The position numbers were made by a program, and so were the translations under genes. DNA of 64,000 nt from Cercis canadensis. Lineage: Eukaryota > Streptophyta > Magnoliopsida > Fabales > Fabaceae. Under the pieces are notes generated by a model. The model worked only from the letters and a program-made list of their open reading frames with translations. It searched no databases and was not told the origin of the DNA. Below are positions 1-12,200 of the stretch, piece by piece (position 1 is the stretch's first letter; each line of letters starts with the position of its first letter). The stretch covers positions 186,001 to 250,000 of the forward strand of contig QAOA01007883.1 of NCBI GenBank assembly GCA_003255065.1, read 5' to 3'.

Positions 1-787
1 GACACTCATCTAAACTGTTCTTTTGCAGCCACCAATTGGGGAGAAGCGAGTTCAAGATATTGGTAATTGGGTGACAAGGGAATTCCATGTGAGTGGGAAC
101 AGTTGGGACTCAAGTTCTGTAGAAATCATCTCAAATGCATTTCATTATCAAAGGCTTTTCATCAGTATTTTCTGACTGTTCAGCTACATACTTGTCCTGT
201 CAAAGCAGCAAATATAATCTAAGAACGATACATGTAAAGTATGCCAGCTGTTAGATTGCACTCCAGATCATCCATAATCAAACCAGACTCTACTACAATA
301 ACTTTTGATATGGCAGAATACGCATTTACATTTTTAAACTAAACAAGAGGAAGAATTAATTCAGTAATTGAGAAGCATAAATTTTGAACACATTTTTTTT
401 ATCCTGCACCCTTACTTTGGAATACTGCAAGCATTTTGTTAGACTCACATACCACTGGTGCAAATACAAAATACAAATTGTATAATAGAGATGCACTTCA
501 CTGTCATTAATGTAAACATTATCATGTAGCTTTTAAAGTATATGTTGTAGCATTTCAAAAAGAAGACAGAATCCTCAAAAGAATCAAAACAAGCCAAGAA
601 AACCTTATCCAACCATGCAGAAATCTTATGGGTCTTCACATATCAGATATATGTTCCAGTGCTCTGTATTTGTAGCCTGCCCCTTCATCTATGTTTAGTA
701 GATTCATAAAAAGGACTAATATGTAAACTTGCAAGATAACTTTTTGTTTACACAAAATAAACAACAGTAAAGGGAGCAACTGCTAAC
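1..787. other. Non-coding, no gene seen
   Basis: This left edge of the window is A/T-rich with frequent stops on both strands. The few short open frames carry no recognisable motif. I looked on the minus strand for the NAF/FISL exons that should follow the kinase exon at 788-910 and did not see them. Confidence 0.6.
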
Positions 788-910
788 CTGAATATCATCA
801 AAAACAGCCCGAACATCATCCAAATTCACTTCGTCATCTTCCCCAAGTTTGACAGAAACATAGTTTTTCCTGAACCATGGATCTTTTCTTATTTTTTCAA
901 TTCCAATACG
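788..910 (-). pseudogene. Isolated CIPK8/SOS2-like protein kinase exon
   Basis: This 41-codon stretch reads RIGIEKIRKDPWFRKNYV...VNLDDVRAVFDDIQ. It matches the end of the kinase domain and the start of the regulatory linker of plant CBL-interacting protein kinases, closest by eye to the CIPK8/CIPK24 (SOS2) group. It is flanked by a plausible acceptor (pyrimidine-rich tract ending TGCAG) and a donor (CAG|GTTAGC), and both junctions are in phase 0, so it looks like one intact exon. The neighbouring CIPK exons (ATP site, catalytic and activation loops before it; NAF motif after it) are not visible within 1-3300. I therefore read it as a stranded gene fragment. It could instead be part of a chimeric transcript with the first exon at 2217-2261 on the same strand, but nothing here proves transcription. 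Confidence 0.6.
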
Positions 911-2216
911 CTGCATTTATACCAGAACCAATTAAGAAAAATGGATTAAATTTCTGAAGCAACTGTCAGGCGCATAATTTTGGCATAGAAGTGAAAGACT
1001 TGATTATTACCTTTAGAAATATGCTTAATTAGAGAGAGAATATATATATATATATATACGCATAAATCTATGTATAAGAAAAAGCATCCTTTCAGACTCA
1101 GAAATATCATATTTCCTGATAAAGAGACACAAATCATTAGCAGTGTACTGCCAAATGGACCAATATTAAAATCCTTTGTCCAAAAAGAGAAGAAACTTTC
1201 ATGCTTACCTTAATTTCAATAACATACCTCTTCAACTATTCCCTGAATAAATTGATTCAATTTAGATATTGGATTTTATTCCTCACAAGGATGTGATGTC
1301 TATAATCATATACAGCTTCATAACAAGCGAAAACTGGAAAGGCAGCCGACATTACAACATAAGCTCTAAGAGAAGAATACTACTATGCACATGTTATAGA
1401 ATGCCGTTCAGTGGCATTTTGCACGGTTTGGGTGCTAATCTAGACAAGGTTTGCACAGCTTCATAACCAAAAGGCAATGCATTGTTGATGTCAACAATTT
1501 GGAAAGGTTTGCTACAAGCAGTATGCTTTGCATCTTATTATTAAATTTCAGTTGTTTTCATGTATAGAACAAATGAAAATACTCATATCGGTGCAACAGT
1601 CATAAAATTATGTCTCTAAACCAATGATAAGATTGCATGTAGTCCACCATAAACACAAAATTAAGCCTTCCTGTTCATTCTTATTATACATTCTCCAAAG
1701 CCCAAAACTAAGTTAGCTACTGTTTTTTGGAATAACATCAAAAGTATCCTACTAATATCTACACTACAATCACATCTGTGAAAGCTGAAATCCACTCATA
1801 CAAAAACGAAAAAGAAAAAAAAAAAAAAAACCAATCTCCAAGCCAGCCGTACTACACATAATCAACTTCATTAAAAGAAAACATGAGCAGCAAATGATCA
1901 ATCAATAATATAAAGCAAGCATTCATAACAGGGGAGTTGGAAAGAGCAGTTTAAAGGTAGTAATTTTTCAGTTTGGGTGAACTGGGATTGCAACTGAATT
2001 GTCCAATTGTGCAATTTCTTTCATGCAACCAAGAAAAAATAACAACCAAGAAAAAAGAAAAGTTGCCAGTATAAACACACGATCAGTTGCAAGGTTACTA
2101 TCATTGGGTTTACCTTAGATACTAGTAACAATCGAACAGAAAAAAATTGGAAATTTGCAAGATAGCTTCACTGGTTTAGCAGGGAGTTGACGGAGAGAGA
2201 AGAGGAAGTGACTAAC
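911..2216. other. Non-coding between two gene fragments
   Basis: No gene is recognisable. It contains a (TA)n microsatellite near 1041-1060 and an A-run near 1815-1830. If the exons at 2217-2261 and 788-910 were ever joined, this would be intronic. Confidence 0.5.
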
Positions 2217-2261
2217 CTGCTTGCGGAACATAGGAGAGTCATCGAGCTTTACAAATTGCAT
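2217..2261 (-). pseudogene. First exon of an AGD/ACAP-type Arf-GAP, isolated
   Basis: The 15 codons MQFVKLDDSPMFRKQ closely match the start of the BAR domain of plant ARF GTPase-activating proteins of the AGD1-AGD3 (SFC/VAN3) group, which typically begin M-x-F-x-K-L-D-D-S-P-M-F-R-x-Q. The exon ends CAG|GTTAGT, a good donor in phase 0. The second exon, which should encode the conserved BAR helix with LRERxLKFYKGCRKYTEGLGE, is not found downstream on the minus strand. The pleckstrin, Arf-GAP and ankyrin regions are also absent from the window. This is a fragment, probably moved or left by a deletion. The match is short, so confidence is moderate. Confidence 0.5.
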
Positions 2262-3352
2262 TTTTGTGGCTAAATTCGGCAACAAATTAAATCACCCAAA
2301 CATCTACACCATTTCCATCAATTTCACGACCCTGAACCTGAAGCTTAGCTATAGCTACCCACCCACCTGAAGCCTACTTCCACTTTACTGAGAATTTAAC
2401 CCTTAAATATCTCGCCTACCAAATCAGAGGGTTCTTCGGGCACAAGGATTTCGATGGCCTTGGTCAGAGAGCTGGGCATAATCCACGAGCTTCTTCGACA
2501 AATGGAATTGCCGCGACGTCCTTTCTGTTAGGGAGTATAGGGGTTAGGGAGGATGGGGCTTCTTCAAGAAATCATAGGGTTCTTGCGGTTCCTTGGATTT
2601 CGATGGGCTTGCTGGCTTAGCTGGGCATTATCCTCTGTTGTAATTGAGAGATGAAGTTAAGTTAGGGTTCAAGAAGCAGTTCAGCCAAGTGCAGGGAGAA
2701 GAAGCTCGAGAGAGGTGAGCAAAACGGCACCGCTTCGCATCCTACTATGTTGATTACCCAGTCAGTTGTCTACATGGCAAATATAAATGCCACATCAGCC
2801 ACTAACGTGCCACATGTACACTTAACCGTGCCACGTCATCACTTCCGTAACCACTTAACAGACTATACTAACGGAGGACCAAAATGATATAGATGTCTAA
2901 TCTTTCAGGGACTAAACTGTAGTTATGCATCTTTAGAGGACCAAATTATCCGAACCTTAATCTTTCAGGGATCAAAATATAGGTTTACTCCATCATTAAA
3001 GGGTAGTCTGCTGTGACTGATTGCACCGAATCTACCGTCTCCCTAGGCCACATCGTGTACTGTACAAATATTTTTGTTTGAGTTTTCTGCAAGGAAACAC
3101 GAATATACCCACGATAAGAAGCAAGCAGCTTCGCAATATCTCGCTTTTTCGCAGATTATGTATATATTTACCCTGTTCTCCGCTCGGAAGAAAGCTAGAA
3201 ACTTGAATCCTCTTTGTCTTTGTCTTTTTCTTTTCTTCAATTTCCGGGTAAATGAAATTGAAACATTGTTGATCCTGTTATAAGAAATATTTCTCATGAT
3301 TGATTACCATCAGTTATTGTCTCTCTAGTTGGTGCTGTTTTAGTTAATAGGG
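2262..3352. other. Upstream sequence and repeat-like debris
   Basis: No coding region is supported. From about 2745 to 2990 the text has the style of a degenerate plant transposon end. Two similar segments each contain 'taatctttcaggga' followed by 'ctaaa' or 'tcaaa', near 2900 and near 2960, and there are several CCACRTSA-like words between 2790 and 2850. I could not define ends or target-site duplications. Confidence 0.4.
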
Positions 3353-4130
3353 ATGGAACTTGGGTCGTATTCGGATCAGAGTAAATCCGTATTCTCTGTG
3401 GCGGACGAGGATCATACATTTGCCAATGTTATCAGATTCACCTTGAATCGAGTTTTAGTACTCTGCACATGTTTGTCTTCTGCTGTATAATTGATGGATC
3501 CATTTGCTACCATTCAAACTTATCCCTGATTAGCTGATTTGATGTTGTCTTGCAGGCCAAGAGTGACACTATCTGGGTACAGCACAGCATTCCTCATTCT
3601 TCAGATAATCGAGTTAATATTAGACTCCAGACAACAGGTAACACGCATTCTCTTTGTTTTTCAAGTTCCTGCCTTCACAATAACGAATGTATGTATATAT
3701 GTCTGTTACCAATTTCAAGTCATAATTTATATTAAGGCAATCTCGTATTTTCTGTTGATTAATTATATATCATTCTTGTCAACTTGTGAATTGGAGCCAA
3801 ATTTTTTAAGCAAGTTGAACTTACTACTTGATCACGATTAATAGTATTAATATTTTTCATAGTATTTTCTGCTGAACTCACAAAGCTTTTTGTTCGCTTA
3901 TGTACTTAATACATAGAAAAATAAAATTCTACTTTGTTAAAATCATGATTTGTAGTGTAACACTGCATCTGTTCTTACAGGGGATTCAGAACGTGAGGTG
4001 TTGAAAAGATGCGTTGCCAGGATATGGTGCTTACGCGCCAGCATGTGAGGAGCACTCTGGATAAAGCTCTCAACGATTTCAAAATGAGCAAGGCAAGATT
4101 ATGAAGGATATGGATATCAAATGGTATAAA
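3353..4130 (+). pseudogene. Frameshifted pseudogene of RPAC2 (RNA polymerase I/III subunit AC19)
   Basis: Three pieces align in order with the small Rpb11-like subunit RPAC2 shared by RNA polymerases I and III. Piece 1 (3353-3451) begins MELGSYSDQSKSVFSV and contains DEDHTFANVIRFTLN, the family signature. Piece 2 (3556-3637) gives PRVTLSGYS, then in another frame IPHSSDNRVNIRLQTTG. Piece 3 (3981-about 4130) gives GDSEREVLK and, after further shifts, RQHVRSTLDKALNDFKMSK. Introns with AG acceptors and GT donors remain, so it is not a retrocopy. Breaks: a 5-bp tandem duplication (ACAGC) around 3580-3590 shifts the frame inside the conserved GYSIPHP block, and there are at least two single-base shifts between about 4005 and 4025. 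No uninterrupted reading frame exists. Sequencing error cannot be excluded, but three independent lesions favour a true pseudogene. Confidence 0.72.
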
Positions 4131-5702
4131 ATATGTCGTTTAAATTTATATAATTGCCATTGATTTAGCTGCACAACTTTGGTCTTAACTGATTATTAAT
4201 GCAATTATAGTGAATATATGTTCCAGTTCCAATTCCAGCAGGATATTTGCTTATACTCTGGTCTCCGAGTTATGTGCACTGCAGGGAAAGACTACGCGTC
4301 AAGAGATAGAAATTTCTTGATTGAATTGCAGATGAAGCCAACGCAAAGATTATGTACCTCTGGGGCCTTTTGATTAAATCCTAAATAAGTGCTACACATA
4401 CCTATTCATTTTTCATTGAATATCATTTAATTCCTGTTAAGGACAAGTTAAATCAATAATAGACTAAATACTATATCACTATATTGAACAATCCAGATAT
4501 TCATTCAAAATTTCACATAGATCACACAACATTCATTTAGTAATTGAAAACATTTCATTGATAAAAATAAAAATAAAGAAAAAATCTATTTTATCAGCAG
4601 GAAATTATGAGGATTTTTTAATCTTATCTTAATAGTTAAGTATTTAAAGACAGGAAGACAGTCAATCAGGACATTGGGTGCAAATAACATTAGTCTTTTC
4701 CCAAAACATAAAATGTTATATCAATTAGAGAAGCAGCAGGCAAGAAGCAAATCAAAAAGTAAGATCGTCTATTATTTTGAATAACAACTTATATTGGTTC
4801 TCGTTTGAAATAATTACAGTTTGAAGCCTACAATAGGACAATTCTAACTTGTAAATTTGGGCGACAGGCACAACACCGCAAACGATACATGACCCCAAAA
4901 GGCTAAACTGAAGAATGCCCACACAAGGAAGAATTCCTTATCACAAACACCTTGCAAAAAAATCATGGCGACACTTAAAAAAAGATATATGTTAGCACCG
5001 AATATCTAATCTAACAGAAAAATATCTCATATATGATGAGCCCCAAAGAAGACATAAGCAAAGCATTTTTCCAACATATGTAAAACTTACAATCACACCA
5101 TCTATTTTAGTCACAACCTCCACACCATTCCCAATAAAGTAGTCTCAAAGTGGTTCTGAGTATTCAGTCTTTCAACTAGATATTCTAGACACACTCATCA
5201 GATGGCTATCAATCCTATCTATGTCATGTATTTCTTAAGGAGTAGGGAGGGCAAAAGAATCAAATTTTCCTCTCAGTACTATTTTGAGTTTAACCTTTCT
5301 GTACATTTTATTACAAAATCTTCTATAGAGTGCTTTGGCCATGTCTGATGGGGTCTTGACTATATATATCTTCATGATACTATAGATTTCTAAGTATATC
5401 AAAGGGGTATTTAAATAGAATACACTAGTGTCAATTAATCCTATTTTAAACTAAAACTTCCAAACAAATGAAACGGTGACATCAGAGACGGTGAAAAAAG
5501 GACAGAATGTCGAGGGAAAAAAGTTACATACAAAATCCACACAAAAAACATGCTTGAATCCACAATTGATAGTTGATGCAATTAACCTTGATAGAAGCAG
5601 CAGCAACAATAGCTCAGACACATTAAAGATTCAAGATAGCTAGATGCCCAAAACTGCTATACCATTTCCAGCCACGTCAACTAAACTGACATGACCACCA
5701 TT

Positions 5703-5905
5703 GTTTAATCCACCAAATACTTAAATTGGCAAAGTGAAACAAAACAAACATAGAATTTCTAGGTATGCGGGAATCATGAAGTTTTTGCTCAATTCAGTCT
5801 TCCCGGTGGTTTAATCCACCAAATACTTAAATTGGCAAAGTGAAACAACCATAGAATTTCTAGGTATGCGGGAATCATGAAGTTTTTGCTCATAACAATC
5901 TTCCC
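5703..5905. repeat. Two-copy direct repeat, unit about 100 bp
   Basis: A unit running from 'gtttaatccaccaaatac' to 'gaagtttttgctca' occurs at about 5703-5791 and again at about 5809-5892. The first copy has a few extra bases in 'aacaaaacaaacatag' compared with 'aacaaccatag'. The copies are otherwise nearly identical, so the duplication is recent. No coding content. Confidence 0.85.
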
Positions 5906-6894
5906 TCCCCCTCTCCCCCAACCGGCTACACTCACATAATGTGCTTCTAAAATTGTGACACTTAACATGCATTGACATGACATCCATATAGTACTTCATA
6001 GTTTCTTTTCCAAATGTATCAGCTGAAAGTTAAAACATCAGTCAATTTTCTAGCATCTGAAACCATATATTTTTCCAAGAGAAAGCTCCCGATGACTCTA
6101 ATTTTTCTTTGGCCAATTGCTTCAGCTCATCCAGTTATTTCCAACATTTGTTATTTCTAACAGAAGATAGTTATAGGGTTTTTCTTTTTTTTTTTCCTAG
6201 TTAGTCTCTATTTTAAGGGGTTAGATACTAACCAGTAAAAGTAGGCCTTTTCATCATTATATTAAGCTATTTCCTACATTTCCGTCTCTATAGAGAATAA
6301 TTAAGGGGTATCTTATAACCTTTGTTTCTGAACCACAATGAATAACTTAGAAAGATCTCTAATGCGATAAGTTATTTACAAGTTTATAAATTTGTATTAT
6401 GGGGAAAAAGATAACTTAGACAACAAATGTAGAACAAGCAAAGACAGAACAGAGAATATTCATTCTATAGACAATTTAAAAGTTATAACAGAAGCCCCGA
6501 GAAATAGATTGTTGTTTGAGTTAGAAAAGGAATCTATCAATATAAAATTAAGATAGAAAACCACAAACCTGATACAAACAGAATGGCAATGTAGAGATTG
6601 AAGCCCAGCATCGCCAATCAACAACAATAAGTCTACCTTATTGCTTCAATGAGAGACCCCAACATTGTGTGATAGAAAGACGACAGAAATCTTTAACTAG
6701 GAATAAGAGATTCTAGAAAATAATACACAAAATTCAACAACTTAGGAATTAGGAAACATTTTTTTGATTATTTCCAGCATTACCATAACATATGATCTAA
6801 ATCCAAGAGTGGATTAGTTAATCAGACTCATTGCAATATAGCTAAATATTCTTGTATCTAATAGCATACGGATTTCATCCCTACCCCGCTGACA

Positions 6895-7345
6895 GAAAAA
6901 TTATGTATGCTTTACATGCAATTCTCTGCTCCAAACGGTCCAAAGATGAAATCAGACTTTAGTTAAACTAATTTCCCCAACTTATCTAAAACATCAGTTG
7001 TTTCTACCTGCATCCAAGTGTCACTTGAATTACAATCAGACACAGGATCTATGCGGATGGTTTAAGCAAACATCATATTAAATTGCATAAAACGCTGGAT
7101 TTATGTATGATTTATATATACTTGCAGTTCTCCAATCCTAACAGTCAATAGATGAAATTAGACTTTTAAGTTATTTCAAACAGCCCGAGTTTATCCAAAA
7201 TATTAGATGTTTCCACCATCATTCAGATGCCACTTAAAGTGTATAACAGTCCAAAGATGAAATTAGACCTTTTATGTTAAGCCCAAGTTACCTAAAGCAT
7301 CAGCTATTTCCACCAGCAATCAGATGCCAATCAAATTTCCCTAGG
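6895..7345. repeat. Degenerate threefold repeat, unit about 100-150 bp
   Basis: Three blocks share the order 'rtccaaagatgaaat-aga-cttt', then 'aagttwacctaaaa-atcagttgtttccacc', then 'atccagatgccactt'. They start near 6940, 7140 and 7250. The first two also share a leading 'ttatgtatg-ttta-at' segment near 6901 and 7102. The blocks have clearly diverged by substitutions and indels. No coding sense. Confidence 0.6.
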
Positions 7346-9222
7346 GTTATTATCTAGAAGAAATTATTGTTCACTTCAGCTAATCTATTTTCCTACCACG
7401 TGGTAATGAACAGAGAAATAAGTAACCATTATATTCTTGCTATCTGATTTTTCAATTATCAGGCTCTCAAGTCCTGCAATTTAACCTAGAGCAGAAATCT
7501 GAATGTTCACCGAACAACCAAAAAAATAAAAAATAGTCCTCTAAAAAGATACATCGTACTTCATTGAGTGGTTAATGCAATATCCTATTAAGAAAGGCAA
7601 ACAGACAATCCCCAAAGATGTCACCAATTTCAAAATCAGCACTAGGTTGTAAGTTCGGCTACTAACGAAATCTTACCACATCAAAAACAAAGATGACCTG
7701 GTAAACCATTCCGCTGAACTTTCAGCCTTTTTGTTGTCTGCTTCGCCGACAAAAGGCATGTCGAATTGAAAATCTATTATAAAAAGAGAAATTCCACCAC
7801 AAATAAAAATTTAACTCTCACATCATCCTCAAAAGCTCAAATAACTTGCAACATTGTTATGCGCCTCAAATTAAAAGAAAGATATTAAGCACTAAGGGAA
7901 AATTTTACTTCTGAAAAAGCAACCTCTTTAATTAGTATTGATACTTTCATTTTTGCTTCAATTAAGTAAAACGTCCTTCAAACTTTAAAGCTATGAAAAT
8001 TGTAACATCTTAAACATGCATTTGCCACTAGACCCATCAACTACTTTCAACAGAGATCATATTAATTTAGCCAAGCCAAGTCATAAGCAGTAACACTGAA
8101 TACTCAAGGTTTACACCTCCTGGTAATTAAACACATTTAGGTTAAAAATCAGGCGATTCACCAGCCAACAATCAACTTACAGCCCTCTCCAAACAACGTA
8201 TTAACCTGCCTCTACCTAGCATGAGACTGCACCAATGTTGAACTATTGATAAGGAATAGAGTTCATATAGTTTGAACGTGAGCGAGGATACCCAAACTAA
8301 GGTGCACAATCACTTCTTTATCCCCAACCACACCCAAGTTTTACTTCACAGAAGCCAGAAATGAACAAGTTTCCGTTTACATCCATTTTTTTATCGTTTA
8401 CTTCAATCTAGCTAGATTCTAAGTTAAGCTCTCCACATAACTGATGAAAGTACAACCTACTAGAACTCCGATCTAACACAAGTACACAACACCAATCCCA
8501 GTCCACAAGAATCCTGGGATTTGCTGCCCATTGATGAAATTATTAGTCAATATTATTCTTTTAAGATTCCTGCATTGGATTTTTTGGGACGTGGTGAGGT
8601 TGCACAGCCAAAATTTTACACTTGGTCATGAATTTGAATAGCCAGTGATGGATGCAGATGTACTGCAATAGTTCAATCTTCTATCATCAATTCATCATCA
8701 TATACCCAGAAACCCAATATCTACTTACCTATCTATATATATGCTATAGATAAAACCACAGAATATCAGAATATGAAAAGTTTTATACCAAGAAAAAATA
8801 ACCAGGATAGTTGGTTGCCATTAATGCAAAATTATCAATAGGAGGCTTTGAAAACAATCAAAATTGCCATCCACAGAAATTGTACCTCATCAATTACATC
8901 TAAACATCATATGCACAATGAAATCATAAAAATGATATGCCTGTTAACTATAACACCAAGGTTGAGACAACTATCCTAGTTTCAAAATATGGATTCAAAA
9001 TCAAAAACCAACAAACTTAACTGCCACGTACTTCAGATCCAAAAATCATCTCCATTAACATGGCAGCAACCTGAAACCACAAAAGTAACATAAACAATCT
9101 CGACAAGAGAGAAGGCATGAAATGGTGAGCGTTGCTAAATGCAATAATACCAAAGGAACATCTTTTGATGGCAAGAGCACTAGATAGCCACAAATATCAG
9201 CATCACAGCAAATGGAAACTAC

Positions 9223-12200
9223 TCAATGCTTAATTCCACGACCCTCAAAACCAATATTCCTTGACTTGCTTCCATCTTCAACAGAGGATTGTTCACTGGG
9301 TGTTCTACAAAAGAAATAAAATTGCATTATAAAATAATAGAGGCTTATCTTCCAAGGGAAAGACATTGTCTCCAATGATCACCAGAGAAGGAGAAAAAAA
9401 AAAAAAAAAAAACTCACAATTTTTGTTTTTTTGCGTTCTGTTTGATCGTTTTAACCATATCCATTGCCATCTTCTGGTGCTCCCTTGTTTGAGAATGCAA
9501 GTCCAAGCCTTCAACGGATTCACAGTCAACTTTACATATCCGGCACCACCCCATGCTAGCTGCCTTTCTTTTCCACAAATCATCAAATGACCCTATATCA
9601 CCCTGAAATACACAACAGATCATAAATTCACACCTCAAAAAAATCCTACAGAAAAAGCTGGAAATTTAAGTCTGTTTGCATAGAAAAGAACAATCATGGT
9701 ATTCCCAAAAAAATAACCCAACTTCCCAATGACTCAACTTCCAAACTAAGGAGTCCTAACTATTTAATAAGAATAACAAACATAAAATAAATATGCGTAA
9801 AATTAATACTTAACTGTTAAAAATCCACCATCATTTGGAAACCCTGGAAGTGAAAAGCTACTCCTAAACCCAGGCTCACCAAGCCGTGGATGACCTGGCC
9901 TGTGGCCTCTACCGAATGATTCAAAACTATGAGGACCACCAAGTTCAGTTGTTCGCATATTTCCAGTATGGGCAAAATGTCTAGGCAAATTATGAGGACC
10001 CAAATGTTCACCCCTTCGAAAATGACCAGCAAAGCCTTCTTGACCAACAAAATCAACACTCCTTGGATGTTCACCAATGCGAAAATTCCCAGGACCCTCA
10101 AACTCACCCCTATGCAAATGGCTAGGCAAATGAGGAAACCTACTGTCACCAAATGCAGTGCCAACCGACCCACCAAATCGGTGTGGACCTCTGCCATCAA
10201 AATCATCTATATCTGACTTACTAACAAGACCACCAGAAAGGGGCCCAAGTCTCCTAGAAGACATTTCAGCATATTCACCAACAGGACTTCTTGGAGTCAA
10301 CCCATACCGAGCAGAATCTGATTTCCCTATGGTATCGTCATGAAAACCAGCTGGTCTCTCTCCAGCTTCATTTGGAAGATGAGGTAGAGGCAATAATCTT
10401 GAGGCAGTAGTACCTGCCCCAGTAATCAATTTTGACCCACCATCATAGTTAAACCCATGTGAACCACGATCACGTGGCCCTAATGAATAACCCCCAACCT
10501 TAGAATTCAGCTCAGCATCCAAAGAAGGTCTAGGGAATTTCTTGAGATCATCTTCAAACTCTCTTCGATCAATATTGTGTTGACCTGGAACAGGGAAAGA
10601 CTTGAACCTTTCTTCTTGCAAACCAAAACCTTGAGGATCATTCAAGTAACCAGGCCTCTGATGTGGATAAGTTTCAGCAGCCATCATATTATTTGGGTGT
10701 TGCTGACTTCTCAGACCTTCAGGAGCATGTGGTGGTAAATTTGCCATCATTCCAGGTCCAACAGATTCAACCCGAGATAAATTGGATGCACCAGAAGGGA
10801 AAGGAGGTGCCTGACCATGGTTATATGATCCTGGAGGTCCAAGAGATTGAGGTTGAAAGGTCTGCCCAGGAGCACTACAATGGGTTGGTTCTCCACCATG
10901 AGATGAAAAAGACCCTGGGCCAGGCATTGCACCATGCTGGATCTCAGAACCTTGAGGTTGCTTGAACATGGGTGGCTGAAAATTCTCAGCTGAGCTCAAT
11001 GGCTGTCCAGGATGAAGAGCATGGGAAGGTCCATGATTCCGGAATTGAGTTGAAGGGGGCCCTGCAGAAAGTGATTGATTTGGAACTCCTGGATGTGGTA
11101 GCTGTGACGCTAAATTCGCAGGTGGCCTCTGGCCATAATTAATCATTGGTTGCTGATGCTTGCCCTGATCCGCAAATCGAGCTGGATGAGACAATCCTGG
11201 ACCACGTGGGGTTATACCTCTATATTCATCAACTCCAGAACCTTGAGGAGTACCATGGGATTGAGATACAGCTGGAGAGGCATTAGCAGCACTAGTGCCA
11301 GTCGGTGGAGTATGCATATCATCTTTCTGTAGTTTAGCAGACAGTGGCTCTGAGATTTCAGTCCCTAGCAATGAAGAATTTTTAATCTCCTTGTCTTTCA
11401 CAATAGAATGTTCATTAACAGTATCATTTTGAACCCCAGCCTCTTCCTTCACTAAATTCTTATTCACTGAATCACCATTTTCTAGTGCATCTGCATTTGT
11501 GCCTGAAGCCTTCACAGTCTGTGGATCTTCACCTTTTTGCTTATTCCCATCCTCAATTTGCTTCATATCTGATCCAGATCCGACAGGTTTCATCTCTGTA
11601 GCTGATCCTGACATTGTACCGAAATCCTTAACACTTTTACCAAGCTTTCCTGAGGGAGAGTCAATTTTTTGCTCAGTGACAACATCACCTTGTCTTTCAA
11701 TTGGTTCTGATGCCCTAGACTGTAGTGCAGCGGACAATTGTAATTGATTATTGGTCCCAACCATCATATTCTGATTCCCAGGCAGGTGGCTGACACCTGC
11801 ATGTGTTGGTCTAACTGGAAGAGCACTGGCAGATTGTGCAAAGGGCTGAAACTGTACTGGATGATTGGGCATAAAAGGCCTTCCTACAGTATTTTGAGAT
11901 TGATTGAGCTGAGTATTATGTGACAATGCAACATTTGTCTGTGGTTGGGGATAAGTATGCATGTGCTCAGGAATTGAATGAGCCGGACCTTGGGGGCGTA
12001 GATGAGATGATATAGGCATCTGTTGTTGTATGGACGGCTGCTGCGGCAATGGTTGTTGAACCGGCTGCATAACAGGACGTTGGTTGATTTGGACAGGTTG
12101 TTGAGCATGAACATGGACTGCCTGATGTTGTGAAAGAGGAAAACTTTGGCCTTGAACTGGAGAAGGCAACAAAGCTGGTTGTTGTTGGTTAGGAAACATA

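Larger units (their letters stand above)
4131..9222. other. Gene-free region of about 5 kb with degenerate repeats
   Basis: A/T-rich on both strands, with no frame longer than about 65 codons and none recognisable. It holds the direct repeat at 5703-5905 and the degenerate triplication at 6895-7345. The right end holds the 3' UTR of the zinc-finger gene that ends at 9223. I see no RNA gene or transposon with definable ends. Confidence 0.55.

Noticed and set aside
445..639. Short minus-strand frame near the left edge, tested as the next CIPK exon
   Set aside because: No NAF/FISL motif, no acceptor in the right place and no family similarity.
1229..1245. Possible 15-base micro-exon (GIVEE) between the AGD and CIPK fragments
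   Set aside because: AG and GT flanks fit and the phase is right, but five residues cannot be distinguished from chance and they do not match either family.
9817..10206. Long minus-strand frame overlapping the end of exon 3 of the zinc-finger gene
   Set aside because: It is an alternative frame of a repetitive, low-complexity exon; its residues show no family match and the real frame is confirmed by splice phase.
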